Part shown: piece by piece, positions 51,104 to 59,522 of the stretch
How positions within the stretch are numbered: the first letter of the stretch is position 1
Layout: each line of letters starts with the position of its first letter
Origin: VMDJ01 sp965659945
GTDB taxonomy: Bacteria > Pseudomonadota > Gammaproteobacteria > Chromatiales > Chromatiaceae
Assembly: GCA_965659945.1 (NCBI GenBank)
Contig: CBFHYJ010000002.1
Coordinates: 12,130 to 76,129 of the forward strand
Direction: 5' to 3'
Length of the DNA: 64,000 bases
The notes under the pieces: generated by a model
The model's input: the letters and a program-made list of their open reading frames with translations, nothing else
What the model was told of the DNA's origin: nothing
Databases searched by the model: none
Made by a program: the position numbers and the translations under genes

Positions 51104-51867
51104 AACTGACATACCTTCAGCTCAAACGGAATGTCTCGGTCAGTCGGCTTTCCGTGGCCTAATTCGGAAACTTCTATAAATCGAAGGGTGAAGCGTTGCT
51201 TGCCACCGCTGATTTCACAGAACACATTTTCATCTTTAGCCACTTTGATTTGCACAAGTTGAGATGAGCTATCACCGCTAAGTGTTTGGTTGTAAAAGCC
51301 GCGTTCAGCAATACAGTGTTTCGATACGGTGCTTTCCCGAATCATACCGAGCAGTAGCTCAACAGCATCTTGCACAGGACCAATCTCATTACGCCAATCA
51401 TCCATTTGTAGTAGCTGATCGCTATGTGGCTGATTTAACCAGTAATGTAGCTGGGGAATATCAAAGTCAAAGGTGCCGCCAGGGATCGTAGAACGTTGCA
51501 AGACAGCGCTAAGAAATTCATCTTGGCGAAGGTTCTGCCCAAGTGCACCCGAGATACTCTTTAGTGATTTTCGCGCGTATTCAATATTTTGCAGTACATG
51601 CTGCAAGCGATTCATGTCGACATTGCTGGATGACTTTAGACGCTCGAAGAAGACCCGGAAACGTTCGAGCTCTTTAACGATTTCAGTTTTAAGATCGCCA
51701 CGAGTGAGTACTGCGGTGATATCGAGAAGGGCTTGCAAGCTGCCGCGAACATTCCATTCGCCTGATTTGCTCGTAAAGAAATCGAGCTGCTCAAATAAAT
51801 GTGAAAGGCGCAACAAGGTGCGACTTTTCTCATTTAGCGGTTGTTCAAAGGTGATCAGCTCAGACAT
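51100..51867 (-). CDS. zapD: Cell division protein ZapD
   Basis: FtsZ-binding protein that bundles filaments in the Z ring. The 255-residue protein opens with MSELITFEQPLNEKSRTLLRLSHLFEQ, a family hallmark. Helical stretches follow (ALLDITAVLTRGDLKTEIVKELERF, SSNVDMNRLQHVLQ), then PGGTFDFDIPQLHYWLN and a C-terminal beta domain with QRFTLRFIEVS. The frame is open further upstream, but the family start fixes the ATG at 51867. It lies between coaE and yacG, the usual gammaproteobacterial order. Confidence 0.94.
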   Translation of the reverse strand: MSELITFEQPLNEKSRTLLRLSHLFEQLDFFTSKSGEWNVRGSLQALLDITAVLTRGDLKTEIVKELERFRVFFERLKSSSNVDMNRLQHVLQNIEYARKSLKSISGALGQNLRQDEFLSAVLQRSTIPGGTFDFDIPQLHYWLNQPHSDQLLQMDDWRNEIGPVQDAVELLLGMIRESTVSKHCIAERGFYNQTLSGDSSSQLVQIKVAKDENVFCEISGGKQRFTLRFIEVSELGHGKPTDRDIPFELKVCQL

Positions 51868-51907
51868 GCTGCATTGTCGCGTGTTGAGTGGTGAGGGTAA
51901 AGATGGG

Positions 51908-52501
51908 TTATCCCGCCTGAGACAGGTACTGCTGATGTAGCTCGGCCACCCGATTTGCCAAAGCATCAGGGCTTGCGGTGTTATCAATTACATCATCAGC
52001 AGCAGCAAGTCGCTCTTCACGCGTCGCCTGCGAATTCAGAATTTGTTCGATCTGCTCCGGTGTGGTGCCATCTCTTTGCGTTAGGCGATCTCGCTGGATC
52101 TCAATTGGGACGTCAACCACGAGCAAACGATCAGCATCGTAGCCTCTTCCTGATTCTAAAAACAGCGGCACAACAATAATGCAGTAAGGCGCATCAAGCT
52201 GGTCTTTTAGCTCATTAACATGCGTTCTGATTTTTGGATGCAAGATGGTTTCGAGCTCACGACGTTTTTCTGGATGCCCAAAGACGATATCTCTGAGTGC
52301 AGCTCGGTTAAGTTCTCCAGAGGTGGTGATAACCCCATCTCCAAAGCTCGCCTTTATTTCCTCGAGCGCAGGTTGTCTTGGCTCAACGACTGCACGCGCC
52401 GCGAGATCGGTATCAAGAATCGGTACGCCATGTGAGGCAAAAAGATCAGATGCCGAGGTTTTGCCGCTGGCAATTCCGCCGGTCATCACTACGGTAAACA
52501 T
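51908..52501 (-). CDS. coaE: Dephospho-CoA kinase
   Basis: Phosphorylates dephospho-CoA, the last and essential step of coenzyme A synthesis. The 197-residue protein has the P-loop TGGIASGKT (residues 7-15), the DTDLAAR substrate motif, LHPKIR, PLFLESG and the lid region TQRDGTTPEQIEQIL. The ATG at 52501 overlaps the pilD stop (TGATG), so its translation may depend on ribosomes leaving pilD. Because pilD is frameshifted, that coupling would need reinitiation at the internal pilD start. A longer start inside pilD was rejected. Confidence 0.95.
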   Translation of the reverse strand: MFTVVMTGGIASGKTSASDLFASHGVPILDTDLAARAVVEPRQPALEEIKASFGDGVITTSGELNRAALRDIVFGHPEKRRELETILHPKIRTHVNELKDQLDAPYCIIVVPLFLESGRGYDADRLLVVDVPIEIQRDRLTQRDGTTPEQIEQILNSQATREERLAAADDVIDNTASPDALANRVAELHQQYLSQAG

Positions 52502-53371
52502 CAGTGAATGCCAATCCAAATAAGGTATTTGGCAAACAACATATCACCCCAGAACATTCCAATGAAGCCACCGGCCGCTAGAAAAGGTCCAAAAGACATT
52601 GGAGCTTGTCGATCACGCTTGGCAATAACCGCCAACAGTATGCCGAAAATGGCGCCTGTCACGGATGAAAAGATCAATACTAATGGGATCATCTGCCAGC
52701 CAAGCCATGCACCCAAGGCGCCAAGCAATTTAAAGTCGCCATAGCCCATACCTTCTTTGCCAGTGATCATTTTGAACACATGGTAGATAAACCACAGGAT
52801 GCCGTAGCCAAAGATTGCACCAAGGATGGAGTCGCTGAGTTCAAGATGCCCCGCACTCATTTGGAAGAGTAGACCCAACCAGAGTAAAGGGAGTGTGAGC
52901 TGATCGGGCAAGAGCTGCTCGTCGAGATCAATTGCCGTCAGTGCAATTAAGATCCATTTGAAGAGAAGTAGCCATGCGGTCATCTCGCTAACGCCAAAGC
53001 GTTGCGCGACAAACACGCTGATCAACGCTGTCAGGAATTCAACTGCGGGATAGCGTTTGCTAATCGGGTTTTTGCAGCTGCTGCATTTACCGCCAAGTAA
53101 AAACCAGCCAATGATCGGTAGGTTTTCCCAAGCGCGAATCTTGTGGCCACAAGCAGGGCAGGTAGAGCTGGGGGTGATAAGGTATTCAAGTCCAAACCAA
53201 CCATTTTTGGGTGGCTCTGCGTTCTCATCACATTCAGCTTTGAATTCTGCGTAGAGTTTTTTTCGGCAAACGATAGATGACAACATTCATAAAGCTGCCA
53301 ACACTCGCGCCTAAAATAAAAACAATGAGTAAGAAGGCCCACTCAGGCATCGCGTAGAACGATTGCAACAT
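52501..53371 (-). pseudogene. pilD: Prepilin peptidase gene pilD, split by a one-base frameshift
   Basis: PilD is the inner-membrane aspartyl protease that cleaves and N-methylates type IV prepilins. Translation from the ATG at 53371 gives a normal N-terminus with the first membrane helix and GASVGSFMNVVIYRLPKK, then meets a run of seven T (plus strand, 53257-53263) and runs out of frame to a stop near 53234. Removing one base from the run restores a 289-residue protein with both zinc CxxC pairs (CPACGH, CSSCKN), the catalytic Asp in AIDLDEQLLPDQLT and the second Asp in GMGYGDFKLLGALG. An internal ATG at 53286 could express only the rest, lacking the first helix. Slippage, a sequencing error, or true decay all remain possible. 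Confidence 0.85.
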
Positions 53372-53374
53372 AAC

Positions 53375-54596
53375 TTATCCGCCAACAACTTTGCCCATTT
53401 GGAAGATTGGTAGATAAAGCGCAATAACTAAGCCGCCAACAATCGTACCAATCACGACCATAATAAGCGGCTCGAGTAAGCTACTCAATGCATCAACGGT
53501 GTTATCGACCTCTTCTTCGTAGAAATCGGCAACTTTACCTAGCATGGTATCGAGTGCACCTGATTCCTCACCGATCGCGACCATTTGATTCATCAGGTGT
53601 GGGAAGCGTTTATGTTGTGACATCGCATTCTGAAGAGATTGGCCAGTCGCTACCTCTTCACGCATATCCAACACAATCTTTTCGTAGATGGTGTACCGTA
53701 GCGCCAGCAACTGATTGCAGTGCTTCAACAAGCGGTACATCCGCAGCAAACATGGTGGCCGTGGTGCGACTAAAACGAGCCAGTGCAGCTTAATCCAATA
53801 CGTTTCCGATGACTGGGGTTTTGAAAAAGATCTGGTCGGATTTATATCTGAATTCAGTCGAGCTTTTGCGAGCCCGCATAAACAAATAACCAGCGCCAAA
53901 TAAGGCGAAACCAATCAGCTACCAATAAGCGGCAACTACTTCAGAGATGGCAACAACCAGTTGAGTGAAAGCAGGTAGTTCTGCACCAAAGCTTGCAAAC
54001 ATCTCTTTAAACTGCGGTACAACAAAAATCATGATGATCGCAGTAATGATCACGGCTACGCCAATAACAGCGGCAGGGTAGACCATCGCCTTTTTTACTT
54101 TGCCTTTGATGCTTTCAGTCTTTTCTTTATAAGTGGCAATCTTATCGAGTAGGTTATCCAAAATACCGGATGACTCTCCAGCGCGAACAAGGTTTACAAA
54201 CAGCGTGTCGAAATGCTCAGGATGCTTTTTCAATGCATCAGCCACACTGGTGCCGTTTTCAATATCCGCTTTGATCGACAAGATCATCTCTTGCATCTTA
54301 GGGTTCTCATAGCCGCGACCAATAATATCGAAGGCCTGAACGAGCGGAACGCCAGCACTCATCATGGTGGCAAGCTGACGAGATAACACCGCAACATCTT
54401 TCGTTGTGATCTTGTGTTTCTTTTTGAAGAGGGTAAATTCTTTTTTAATCTCGGAAACAATAATACCTTGCGCGAAAAGCTTGGCTTTAGCGTGTTCTGG
54501 GGTATCTGCCTTTATCGTGCCTTCGGTCTTATTGCCTTTCTTATCCCTACCTTTCCAAATGAAAGTGGCGCTCGTGGGCTTCTTATCCTTAGCCAT
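53375..54596 (-). pseudogene. pilC: Type IV pilus platform protein pilC, disrupted
   Basis: PilC is the inner-membrane platform on which PilB assembles the pilus. The N-terminal 225 residues are normal (MAKDKKPTSATFIWKG, LSRQLATMMSAGVPLVQAFDIIG, GESSGILDNLLDKIA) and then stop at TAG (53919-53921) in AAYW-stop-LIGFALFGAG. The same frame resumes for 42 codons and meets TAA (53790-53792) inside TPVIGNVLD-stop-AALARFSRTTATMF. A further shift lies near 53690-53702 in the AGAT segment, where two bases seem lost. The tail (YEKIVLDMREEV, GEESGALDTMLGKVADFYEEEVDNTVD) is preserved in another frame. Repaired, the protein would be 407 residues, the normal length. Three independent lesions make this a real pseudogene. 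Confidence 0.92.
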
Positions 54597-54609
54597 GTAT
54601 GAATCCTGA

Positions 54610-56334
54610 TTAGTCTTTTGTGACGCGATTGATCTCTTCAAGGCTAGTCAAGCCAGCTTTCACTTTAGACAGGCCTGAAGAACGAAGATCGCTAAGGCCT
54701 TCTTTGTCGGCCTGTTCTTGGATTTCCATAGCATTAGCGCCAGAGAGCAACACGCGCCCCATTTCTTCAGAAACCGGCATTAACTCGAATAGACCGATAC
54801 GCCCTTTATAACCATTGGTACATTTGGAGCAGCCTTTGGCTTTATAGACAGTGAACTCTTCTTGCAGGTCATCATGTGAGAAGCCTTCTTCGAGTAAGGC
54901 ATCATGAGCAAATTCGCTTGGCTCTTTACAGTGATCACACAGTTTACGCGCCAAGCGTTGTGCCAAGATTAGGTTTACTGATGAAGCAATATTAAATGCG
55001 GGTACACCCATGTTGGATAAGCGCGACAGAGTTTGTGCAGCGTTATTGGTGTGCAAAGTTGAAAGTACTAGGTGACCGGTCTGTGCGGCTTTTACACCGA
55101 TCTCTGCGGTTTCAAGGTCACGAATCTCACCGACCATCACAATGTCAGGGTCTTGTCGCAAGAAGGCGCGAAGCGCTTCCGCAAAGGTCAGACCGGTTTT
55201 GGGGTTAACGTTAACTTGGTTAGTGCCAGCTACCTGAATCTCAACCGGATCTTCAGCGGTAGAGATGTTGACCTCAGGTTTATTCAGGTGATTCAGCGCG
55301 GTGTACAACGTGACCGTTTTACCTGAGCCAGTTGGTCCGGTAACTAGAATCATGCCGTAAGGTTTTTTAATCGCCTCGGTAAATAAGCGCTGTTGTTCTT
55401 GATCCATACCTAAAGCTTCAACACCCAATTGCGCAGCTGAGGCATCAAGCACACGTAATACAACCTTTTCGCCATACAGCGTGGGGCAGGTGTTTACACG
55501 AAAGTCGATGGCGCGATTTTTAGATAACACCAGCTTGATACGACCATCCTGAGGTATGCGGCGCTCAGCGATATTCATTCGTGACATAACCTTCAAGCGT
55601 GACGATACACGCGGTGCAATGTTTGCTGGTGGATGTGATTTTTCGTGCAACATGCCATCAATACGGAGACGCACGCGGTATTTCTTTTCGTAAGGCTCGA
55701 AGTGAATATCTGAGGCCCCTAACTTAATGGCATCCAAGAGAATTTTATTTACATACTTAACGACTGGCGCATCATCAATGCCGACACCTTCGGCATCATC
55801 ATCGGGTATGTCATCAGCACCATCGTCGATATCAAGGTCAAAGTTCTCGAGATCCTCGCCTAGCAGATCATCAAGTATTTGATTGCCGTCTTGTGAGAAC
55901 TTGGCAATCAGTTCAGCAAGCTGGTCATCTTCAACAAGGACCGCATCAACCATCAGTCCGGTTTTAAAACGGACCTTATCGATCACAGCGGGTTGTGTTG
56001 GATCCGAGGTGGCTACAAATAAACGTTTGCCACGTTTCCAAAGCGGCAGAATGTTGTTTTCTAGGATGAACTGCTCACTTAACACATCCTCTGGGGTGTG
56101 CGAGTTGTCATAGGACTTAAGGTTATAAAGCGGTAAGCCATATTCTGTTGAGGCGATCTCTGCAAGCTGACGCGAGGTGACAATGCCGTCACCAATAAGT
56201 TGCGTGATGATTGAGCGGCCATTGATTTGTGCATCATTGATTGCTGTTTCAATCGAGACTTCATCCGTTAGTCCATGTTGAATCAGGCTAGCACCCAAGC
56301 CACCAGGGCGCATGAGTGGGTGAATGGTTTGCAT
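54610..56334 (-). CDS. pilB: Type IV pilus extension ATPase PilB
   Basis: Cytoplasmic hexameric ATPase that drives pilus extension. From the ATG at 56334 the protein has 574 residues. The N-terminal T2SE-type domain (about 1-150) is followed by an acidic linker (DDIPDDDAEGVGIDD), then LGASDIHFEPYEKKYRVRLRIDG, Walker A GPTGSGKT, the Asp box, Walker B DPDIVMVGEIRD, the His box, and the C-terminal zinc motif with CDHC and CSKC pairs. All key residues are intact. It is upstream of the broken pilC and pilD, so the ATPase would have no platform to work on unless a second pilC exists elsewhere. Confidence 0.95.
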   Translation of the reverse strand: MQTIHPLMRPGGLGASLIQHGLTDEVSIETAINDAQINGRSIITQLIGDGIVTSRQLAEIASTEYGLPLYNLKSYDNSHTPEDVLSEQFILENNILPLWKRGKRLFVATSDPTQPAVIDKVRFKTGLMVDAVLVEDDQLAELIAKFSQDGNQILDDLLGEDLENFDLDIDDGADDIPDDDAEGVGIDDAPVVKYVNKILLDAIKLGASDIHFEPYEKKYRVRLRIDGMLHEKSHPPANIAPRVSSRLKVMSRMNIAERRIPQDGRIKLVLSKNRAIDFRVNTCPTLYGEKVVLRVLDASAAQLGVEALGMDQEQQRLFTEAIKKPYGMILVTGPTGSGKTVTLYTALNHLNKPEVNISTAEDPVEIQVAGTNQVNVNPKTGLTFAEALRAFLRQDPDIVMVGEIRDLETAEIGVKAAQTGHLVLSTLHTNNAAQTLSRLSNMGVPAFNIASSVNLILAQRLARKLCDHCKEPSEFAHDALLEEGFSHDDLQEEFTVYKAKGCSKCTNGYKGRIGLFELMPVSEEMGRVLLSGANAMEIQEQADKEGLSDLRSSGLSKVKAGLTSLEEINRVTKD

Positions 56335-56432
56335 CTGTGCGTTCAATTGAGCAACTCCATGTCGCGAGAGAAGGAATAGTTTATTTCGGCTGTTATAGTG
56401 ATTTTGTATCCACTGGCATGTGGGCTGGCTGT

Positions 56433-56668
56433 TCACGTGAAATCGACAGTCTCGCCAGTGTAGGTATCAGAGGAGCTATCAAAGAAGCTGCCAGTTTCTA
56501 GGTAATGCTCTTCTAGATAAGGCTTGATCGATAAGGCACTCGATTTGGCGCTAGTTAATCGCGCTTCCTCGATGTAATCGTTATATGCGGCAAAGTGATA
56601 CTCGCCAAGATGGCGATAATTGCTACAGCAATCATGAGTTCAACGAGGGTGAAGCCTTTGTTTTTCAT
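56433..56668 (-). pseudogene. Second type IV prepilin gene, frameshifted and short
   Basis: A perfect prepilin start, MKNKGFTLVELMIAVAIIAILASI, with cleavage after Gly5 and Glu at mature position 5, begins at the ATG at 56668. After about 27 codons the frame is lost: CCGCA on the minus strand (plus-strand 56586-56590) seems to have dropped one base from CCGGCA. The +1 frame continues as AYNDYIEEARLTSAKSSALSIK and ends at TGA (56433-56435). Even repaired it would have only 78 residues, shorter than most pilins and shorter than the neighbouring PilA. It may be a decayed duplicate of pilA or a minor pilin. No ribosome site of note precedes it. Confidence 0.8.
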
Positions 56669-56734
56669 TTTGGATAATGCTGAAATTTTGAATTTCTGCT
56701 TTATCGGGATTGAATGGTTTTTCTGTAGGCATAA

Positions 56735-56760
56735 AAAAGGCCGCTTTCGCGGCTATTTTG
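56735..56760 (-). terminator. Rho-independent terminator after pilA
   Basis: GCCGC (56740-56744) and GCGGC (56749-56753) form a stem around a TTTC loop. On the minus strand the stem is followed by six T, so it should end the pilA message before the prepilin pseudogene. Confidence 0.85.
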
Positions 56761-56783
56761 TAAAATGACTGCCTAGTATCTGC

Positions 56784-57116
56784 TTACTGGGCGACGTCGC
56801 AGTTACCTGATTTGGTGCATGAATATTTAACCAGATTTCCTTTTGTTGCAGTAATTGTGAATGCAGCGCCAGATACATCAGCGATCGCATTAGTGCCGCA
56901 GGATGTAACTGGTCCTGTGGTAGTTACATTTCCTAGTGCATCCTCTACAACACGTGTGTTAATCAGTCCTTTAGCTTCAGCTAAGCAAGCTTTATATTCG
57001 GATGTTTTCACATAGTCATCGTACGCAGGCAACGCAATTGCCGCCAAAATCGCAATGATCGCTACAACGATCATCAATTCAATCAAGGTAAAACCTTTTT
57101 GCATTTGTCGTTTCAT
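56784..57116 (-). CDS. pilA: Type IV major prepilin PilA
   Basis: Prepilin of 110 residues. The leader MKRQMQKG is followed by the hydrophobic assembly helix FTLIELMIVVAIIAILAAIALPAYDDYV, with mature residue 1 Phe9 and Glu13 at the conserved position 5. The globular part is small and holds four cysteines (44, 73, 100, 106); 100 and 106 lie in the C-terminal D-region-like loop. Typical major pilins are 140-160 residues, so this is a compact version. An AGGAG ribosome site precedes the ATG, and a terminator follows, so it is transcribed alone. Maturation would need a working PilD. Confidence 0.93.
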   Translation of the reverse strand: MKRQMQKGFTLIELMIVVAIIAILAAIALPAYDDYVKTSEYKACLAEAKGLINTRVVEDALGNVTTTGPVTSCGTNAIADVSGAAFTITATKGNLVKYSCTKSGNCDVAQ

Positions 57117-57454
57117 GTCGTTCTCCTATATGAAACGTAGAGTTCAAATGACGACATGAAGTCGTCCATGACGAACCGGTAATTAAGTTCAGATGTGGTA
57201 TCGGATGGGAACGAAATTCTTTAAGTCTTGATGAAAGAATTTAATTCAATCGTCTAATAACCCCTCTTGAGCCCCCTATATAGGGGGCTTGGGGCTAAGC
57301 TGAAGCGTTTCGTATTTGGAGTTTCAATTTTCCGAAAAAGCCGAAAAATCAGTGCTACTGTTCATGTGTCGGCTAAAAGCCGCAGCGAGGAAATGTTGTG
57401 TCACACTAGCGACATTTCGCATAACAACAAAACAAGCACTAGAAGGAAGATCGC
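57117..57454. other. Divergent intergenic region between pilA and sucC
   Basis: These 338 bases separate the divergent genes pilA and sucC and must hold both promoters. I see the ribosome sites next to each gene (AGGAG before pilA, GAAGGA before sucC), a 20-base perfect palindrome near the middle, and a small CGGCT-AAA-AGCCG hairpin at 57370-57382. No convincing sigma-54 element (GG-N10-GC) for pilA was found by eye. No gene is visible. Confidence 0.6.
57270..57289. repeat. Perfect 20-base palindrome between pilA and sucC
   Basis: AGCCCCC-TATATA-GGGGGCT is exactly self-complementary. It has no T tract on either side, so it is more like a protein-binding dyad or a structured leader than an intrinsic terminator. 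It lies about 165 bases from sucC and 153 from pilA. Confidence 0.75.
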
Positions 57455-58615
57455 GTGAATTTGCACGAGTTCCAGTCCAAAAGACTGTTTGCCGGATACA
57501 AGATCCCGGTACCCCATGGTATTGCTGTAGAAACTGCTGATGAAGCGCGCGATGCAGCGAATGAAATGGGTGGTGACCGTTGGGTCGTTAAAGCACAAGC
57601 GCACACCGGTGGCCGTGGTAAAGCCGGTGGTGTCGTGGTTGCGACCTCCGCTGATGAAGTCGCTACCGAAGCCGGTCGTATGCTAAGTAATCGCTTAGTT
57701 ACCAAACAAACTGGTGAGGCTGGCTTGCCCGTGAGCTTTATCTTGGTGGAAGAGCCAAGTGATATTCAACGTGAGTTGTATCTTTCGGTGCTGGTTGATC
57801 GCGAAACACGCAAGATTTTGATCATGGCGTCACAAGCTGGCGGCATGAATATCGAAGAGGTGGCTGAAGAGACACCGGAAAAGATTCTAACCACGACCAT
57901 TGATCCTGCGGCTGGGCTACAAGGTTATCAATGCCGTCAGCTCGGCTTTGGCTTAGGACTAGAAGGTGATCAGATGAAGCAGTTCGCTAAGCTGCTTTCA
58001 GGTTTGGTCAAACTGTTTGAAAAAGAAGATTGCAGCTTGGTTGAGATCAATCCGCTCATCGTGAATGGTGAGGGTAATTTGGTCGCACTGGACGCCAAGA
58101 TCAATCTCGATAGCAATGCGCTGTATCGTCATGCGGATCTACTTGAGATGCGTGATGTCTCACAAGAGGATGCACGTGAAGCGGCAGCGGCTGAACACGA
58201 CCTTAACTACATCACGCTTGATGGCAATATTGGCTGCATGGTTAACGGCGCAGGCCTTGCGATGGCTACGATGGATGTGGTGAAACTGCATGGTGGTTTA
58301 CCGGCTAACTTCTTGGATGTGGGTGGCGGTACAACCGCTGCTCGTGTTGCTGAGGCGTTTAAAATCATCTTGTCCGATGACAAGGTAAAAGCCGTCCTCG
58401 TTAATATCTTCGGCGGCATCGTGCGCTGTGATTTGATTGCGGAAGGCATCATCACGGCGGTGAAAGAGCTTGGCTTAGAAGTACCTGTGGTGGTTCGCCT
58501 TGAAGGCACGAACGCTGAGAAAGGCCGCGAGATGCTCTCGAGTAGTGGATTGAATTTGATTGCTGCAGCCGGTTTGACTGAAGCCGCGCAAAAAGTGGTG
58601 GAGGCTGCGAAATGA
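57455..58615 (+). CDS. sucC: Succinyl-CoA synthetase (ADP-forming), beta subunit
   Basis: TCA-cycle ligase subunit that binds nucleotide and, with SucD, interconverts succinyl-CoA and succinate. The 386-residue protein opens with MNLHEFQSKRLFAGYKIPVP, the ATP-grasp domain has AQAHTGGRGKAGGVV, LVEEPSDIQRELYLSVLVDR and EINPLIVNGEG, and the C-terminal CoA-ligase domain has LDVGGGTTAARVAEAF and VNIFGGIVRCD. The start is GTG with a GAAGGA ribosome site. It overlaps sucD by four bases. Confidence 0.97.
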   Translation: MNLHEFQSKRLFAGYKIPVPHGIAVETADEARDAANEMGGDRWVVKAQAHTGGRGKAGGVVVATSADEVATEAGRMLSNRLVTKQTGEAGLPVSFILVEEPSDIQRELYLSVLVDRETRKILIMASQAGGMNIEEVAEETPEKILTTTIDPAAGLQGYQCRQLGFGLGLEGDQMKQFAKLLSGLVKLFEKEDCSLVEINPLIVNGEGNLVALDAKINLDSNALYRHADLLEMRDVSQEDAREAAAAEHDLNYITLDGNIGCMVNGAGLAMATMDVVKLHGGLPANFLDVGGGTTAARVAEAFKIILSDDKVKAVLVNIFGGIVRCDLIAEGIITAVKELGLEVPVVVRLEGTNAEKGREMLSSSGLNLIAAAGLTEAAQKVVEAAK

Positions 58616-59478
58616 GTATTTTGATTAATAAAGATACCAAAGTGATCTGCCAAGGTTTTACGGGGCAGCAGGGCACCTTCCATTCAGAGCAAGCGATTGC
58701 TTACGGTACCAATATGGTCGGTGGCGTAACCCCAGGTAAGGGCGGTCAAACGCACCTTGGTTTGCCGGTATTCAACACGGTAAAGGATGCAGTGAAAGCC
58801 ACGGGTGCAGAAGCAACCATGATTTATGTGCCAGCCGCCTTTGCTGCGGATGCGATCTTGGAAGCGAATGATGCAGGTATCAAGGTTATCGTGTGTATCA
58901 CCGAAGGTATCCCAGTGATGGATATGCTTAAGGTGAATGCAGCGTTAAAAGATAGCGATGCACGTTTGATTGGCCCTAACTGCCCGGGTGTTATTACGCC
59001 AGGTGAATGCAAGATCGGCATCATGCCGGGTGTAATCCATCAGAAGGGCAAGATTGGCATTGTGTCGCGCTCTGGCACATTGACCTATGAAGCGGTTCAT
59101 CAAACCTCTAATGTTGGCTTGGGTCAGAGTACCTGTGTCGGTATTGGTGGAGATCCAATTCATGGCATGAGCTTTGTTGATTGCTTGGAGATGTTCCAAA
59201 ACGACCCGCAAACCGAAGGTATTGTGATGGTCGGTGAGATCGGTGGTACAGCAGAAGAAGCTGCGGCTGATTACATCAAAGCGCATGTGACTAAGCCTGT
59301 GGTGGCTTACATTGCAGGTGTCACAGCACCTTCTGGCAAGCGTATGGGCCATGCAGGCGCAATTGTCAGCGGTGGTAAGGGTACGGCGGAAAGTAAGTTC
59401 GCGGCGCTTGAAGCAGCGGGCGTAAAGACTGTGCGTTCCCCAGCGGATATTGGTGAGGCGATGGCCTCTTTGATGTAG
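58612..59478 (+). CDS. sucD: Succinyl-CoA synthetase, alpha subunit
   Basis: CoA-binding partner of SucC, 288 residues. The Rossmann domain shows ICQGFTGQQGTFHSEQAIAYG and GGVTPGKGGQTHLGLPVF, followed by GPNCPGVITPGECKIGIMPG and the catalytic C-terminal domain with IGEIGGTAEEAAADYI and AGVTAPSGKRMGHAGAIVSGG, where the phosphorylated His is in GHAGA near 245. It is co-transcribed with sucC and ends at a strong bidirectional terminator. Confidence 0.97.
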   Translation: MSILINKDTKVICQGFTGQQGTFHSEQAIAYGTNMVGGVTPGKGGQTHLGLPVFNTVKDAVKATGAEATMIYVPAAFAADAILEANDAGIKVIVCITEGIPVMDMLKVNAALKDSDARLIGPNCPGVITPGECKIGIMPGVIHQKGKIGIVSRSGTLTYEAVHQTSNVGLGQSTCVGIGGDPIHGMSFVDCLEMFQNDPQTEGIVMVGEIGGTAEEAAADYIKAHVTKPVVAYIAGVTAPSGKRMGHAGAIVSGGKGTAESKFAALEAAGVKTVRSPADIGEAMASLM

Positions 59479-59494
59479 AGATATCGTGCACATG

Positions 59495-59521
59495 AAAAAG
59501 CCGGCTGATGCCGGCTTTTTT
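59495..59521. terminator. Bidirectional terminator after sucD
   Basis: AAAAAGCCGGC and GCCGGCTTTTTT form a long stem around a TGAT loop. A-tracts and T-tracts on both flanks let it serve sucCD on the plus strand and the Wzy-like gene on the minus strand. Confidence 0.93.
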
Positions 59522-59522
59522 G

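Noticed and set aside
51473..51940. 155-codon open frame antisense to zapD
   Set aside because: Basic, Arg/Ser-rich translation and full overlap with zapD point to a shadow frame.
53375..53914. The 3' pilC fragment as a separate gene
   Set aside because: Its first 85 codons are out-of-frame sequence, and only the last part matches PilC, so it is a piece of the pseudogene and not a new protein.
58207..59493. Two open frames (158 and 182 codons) antisense to sucC and sucD
   Set aside because: They mirror the codon pattern of two highly conserved genes and have no family features.
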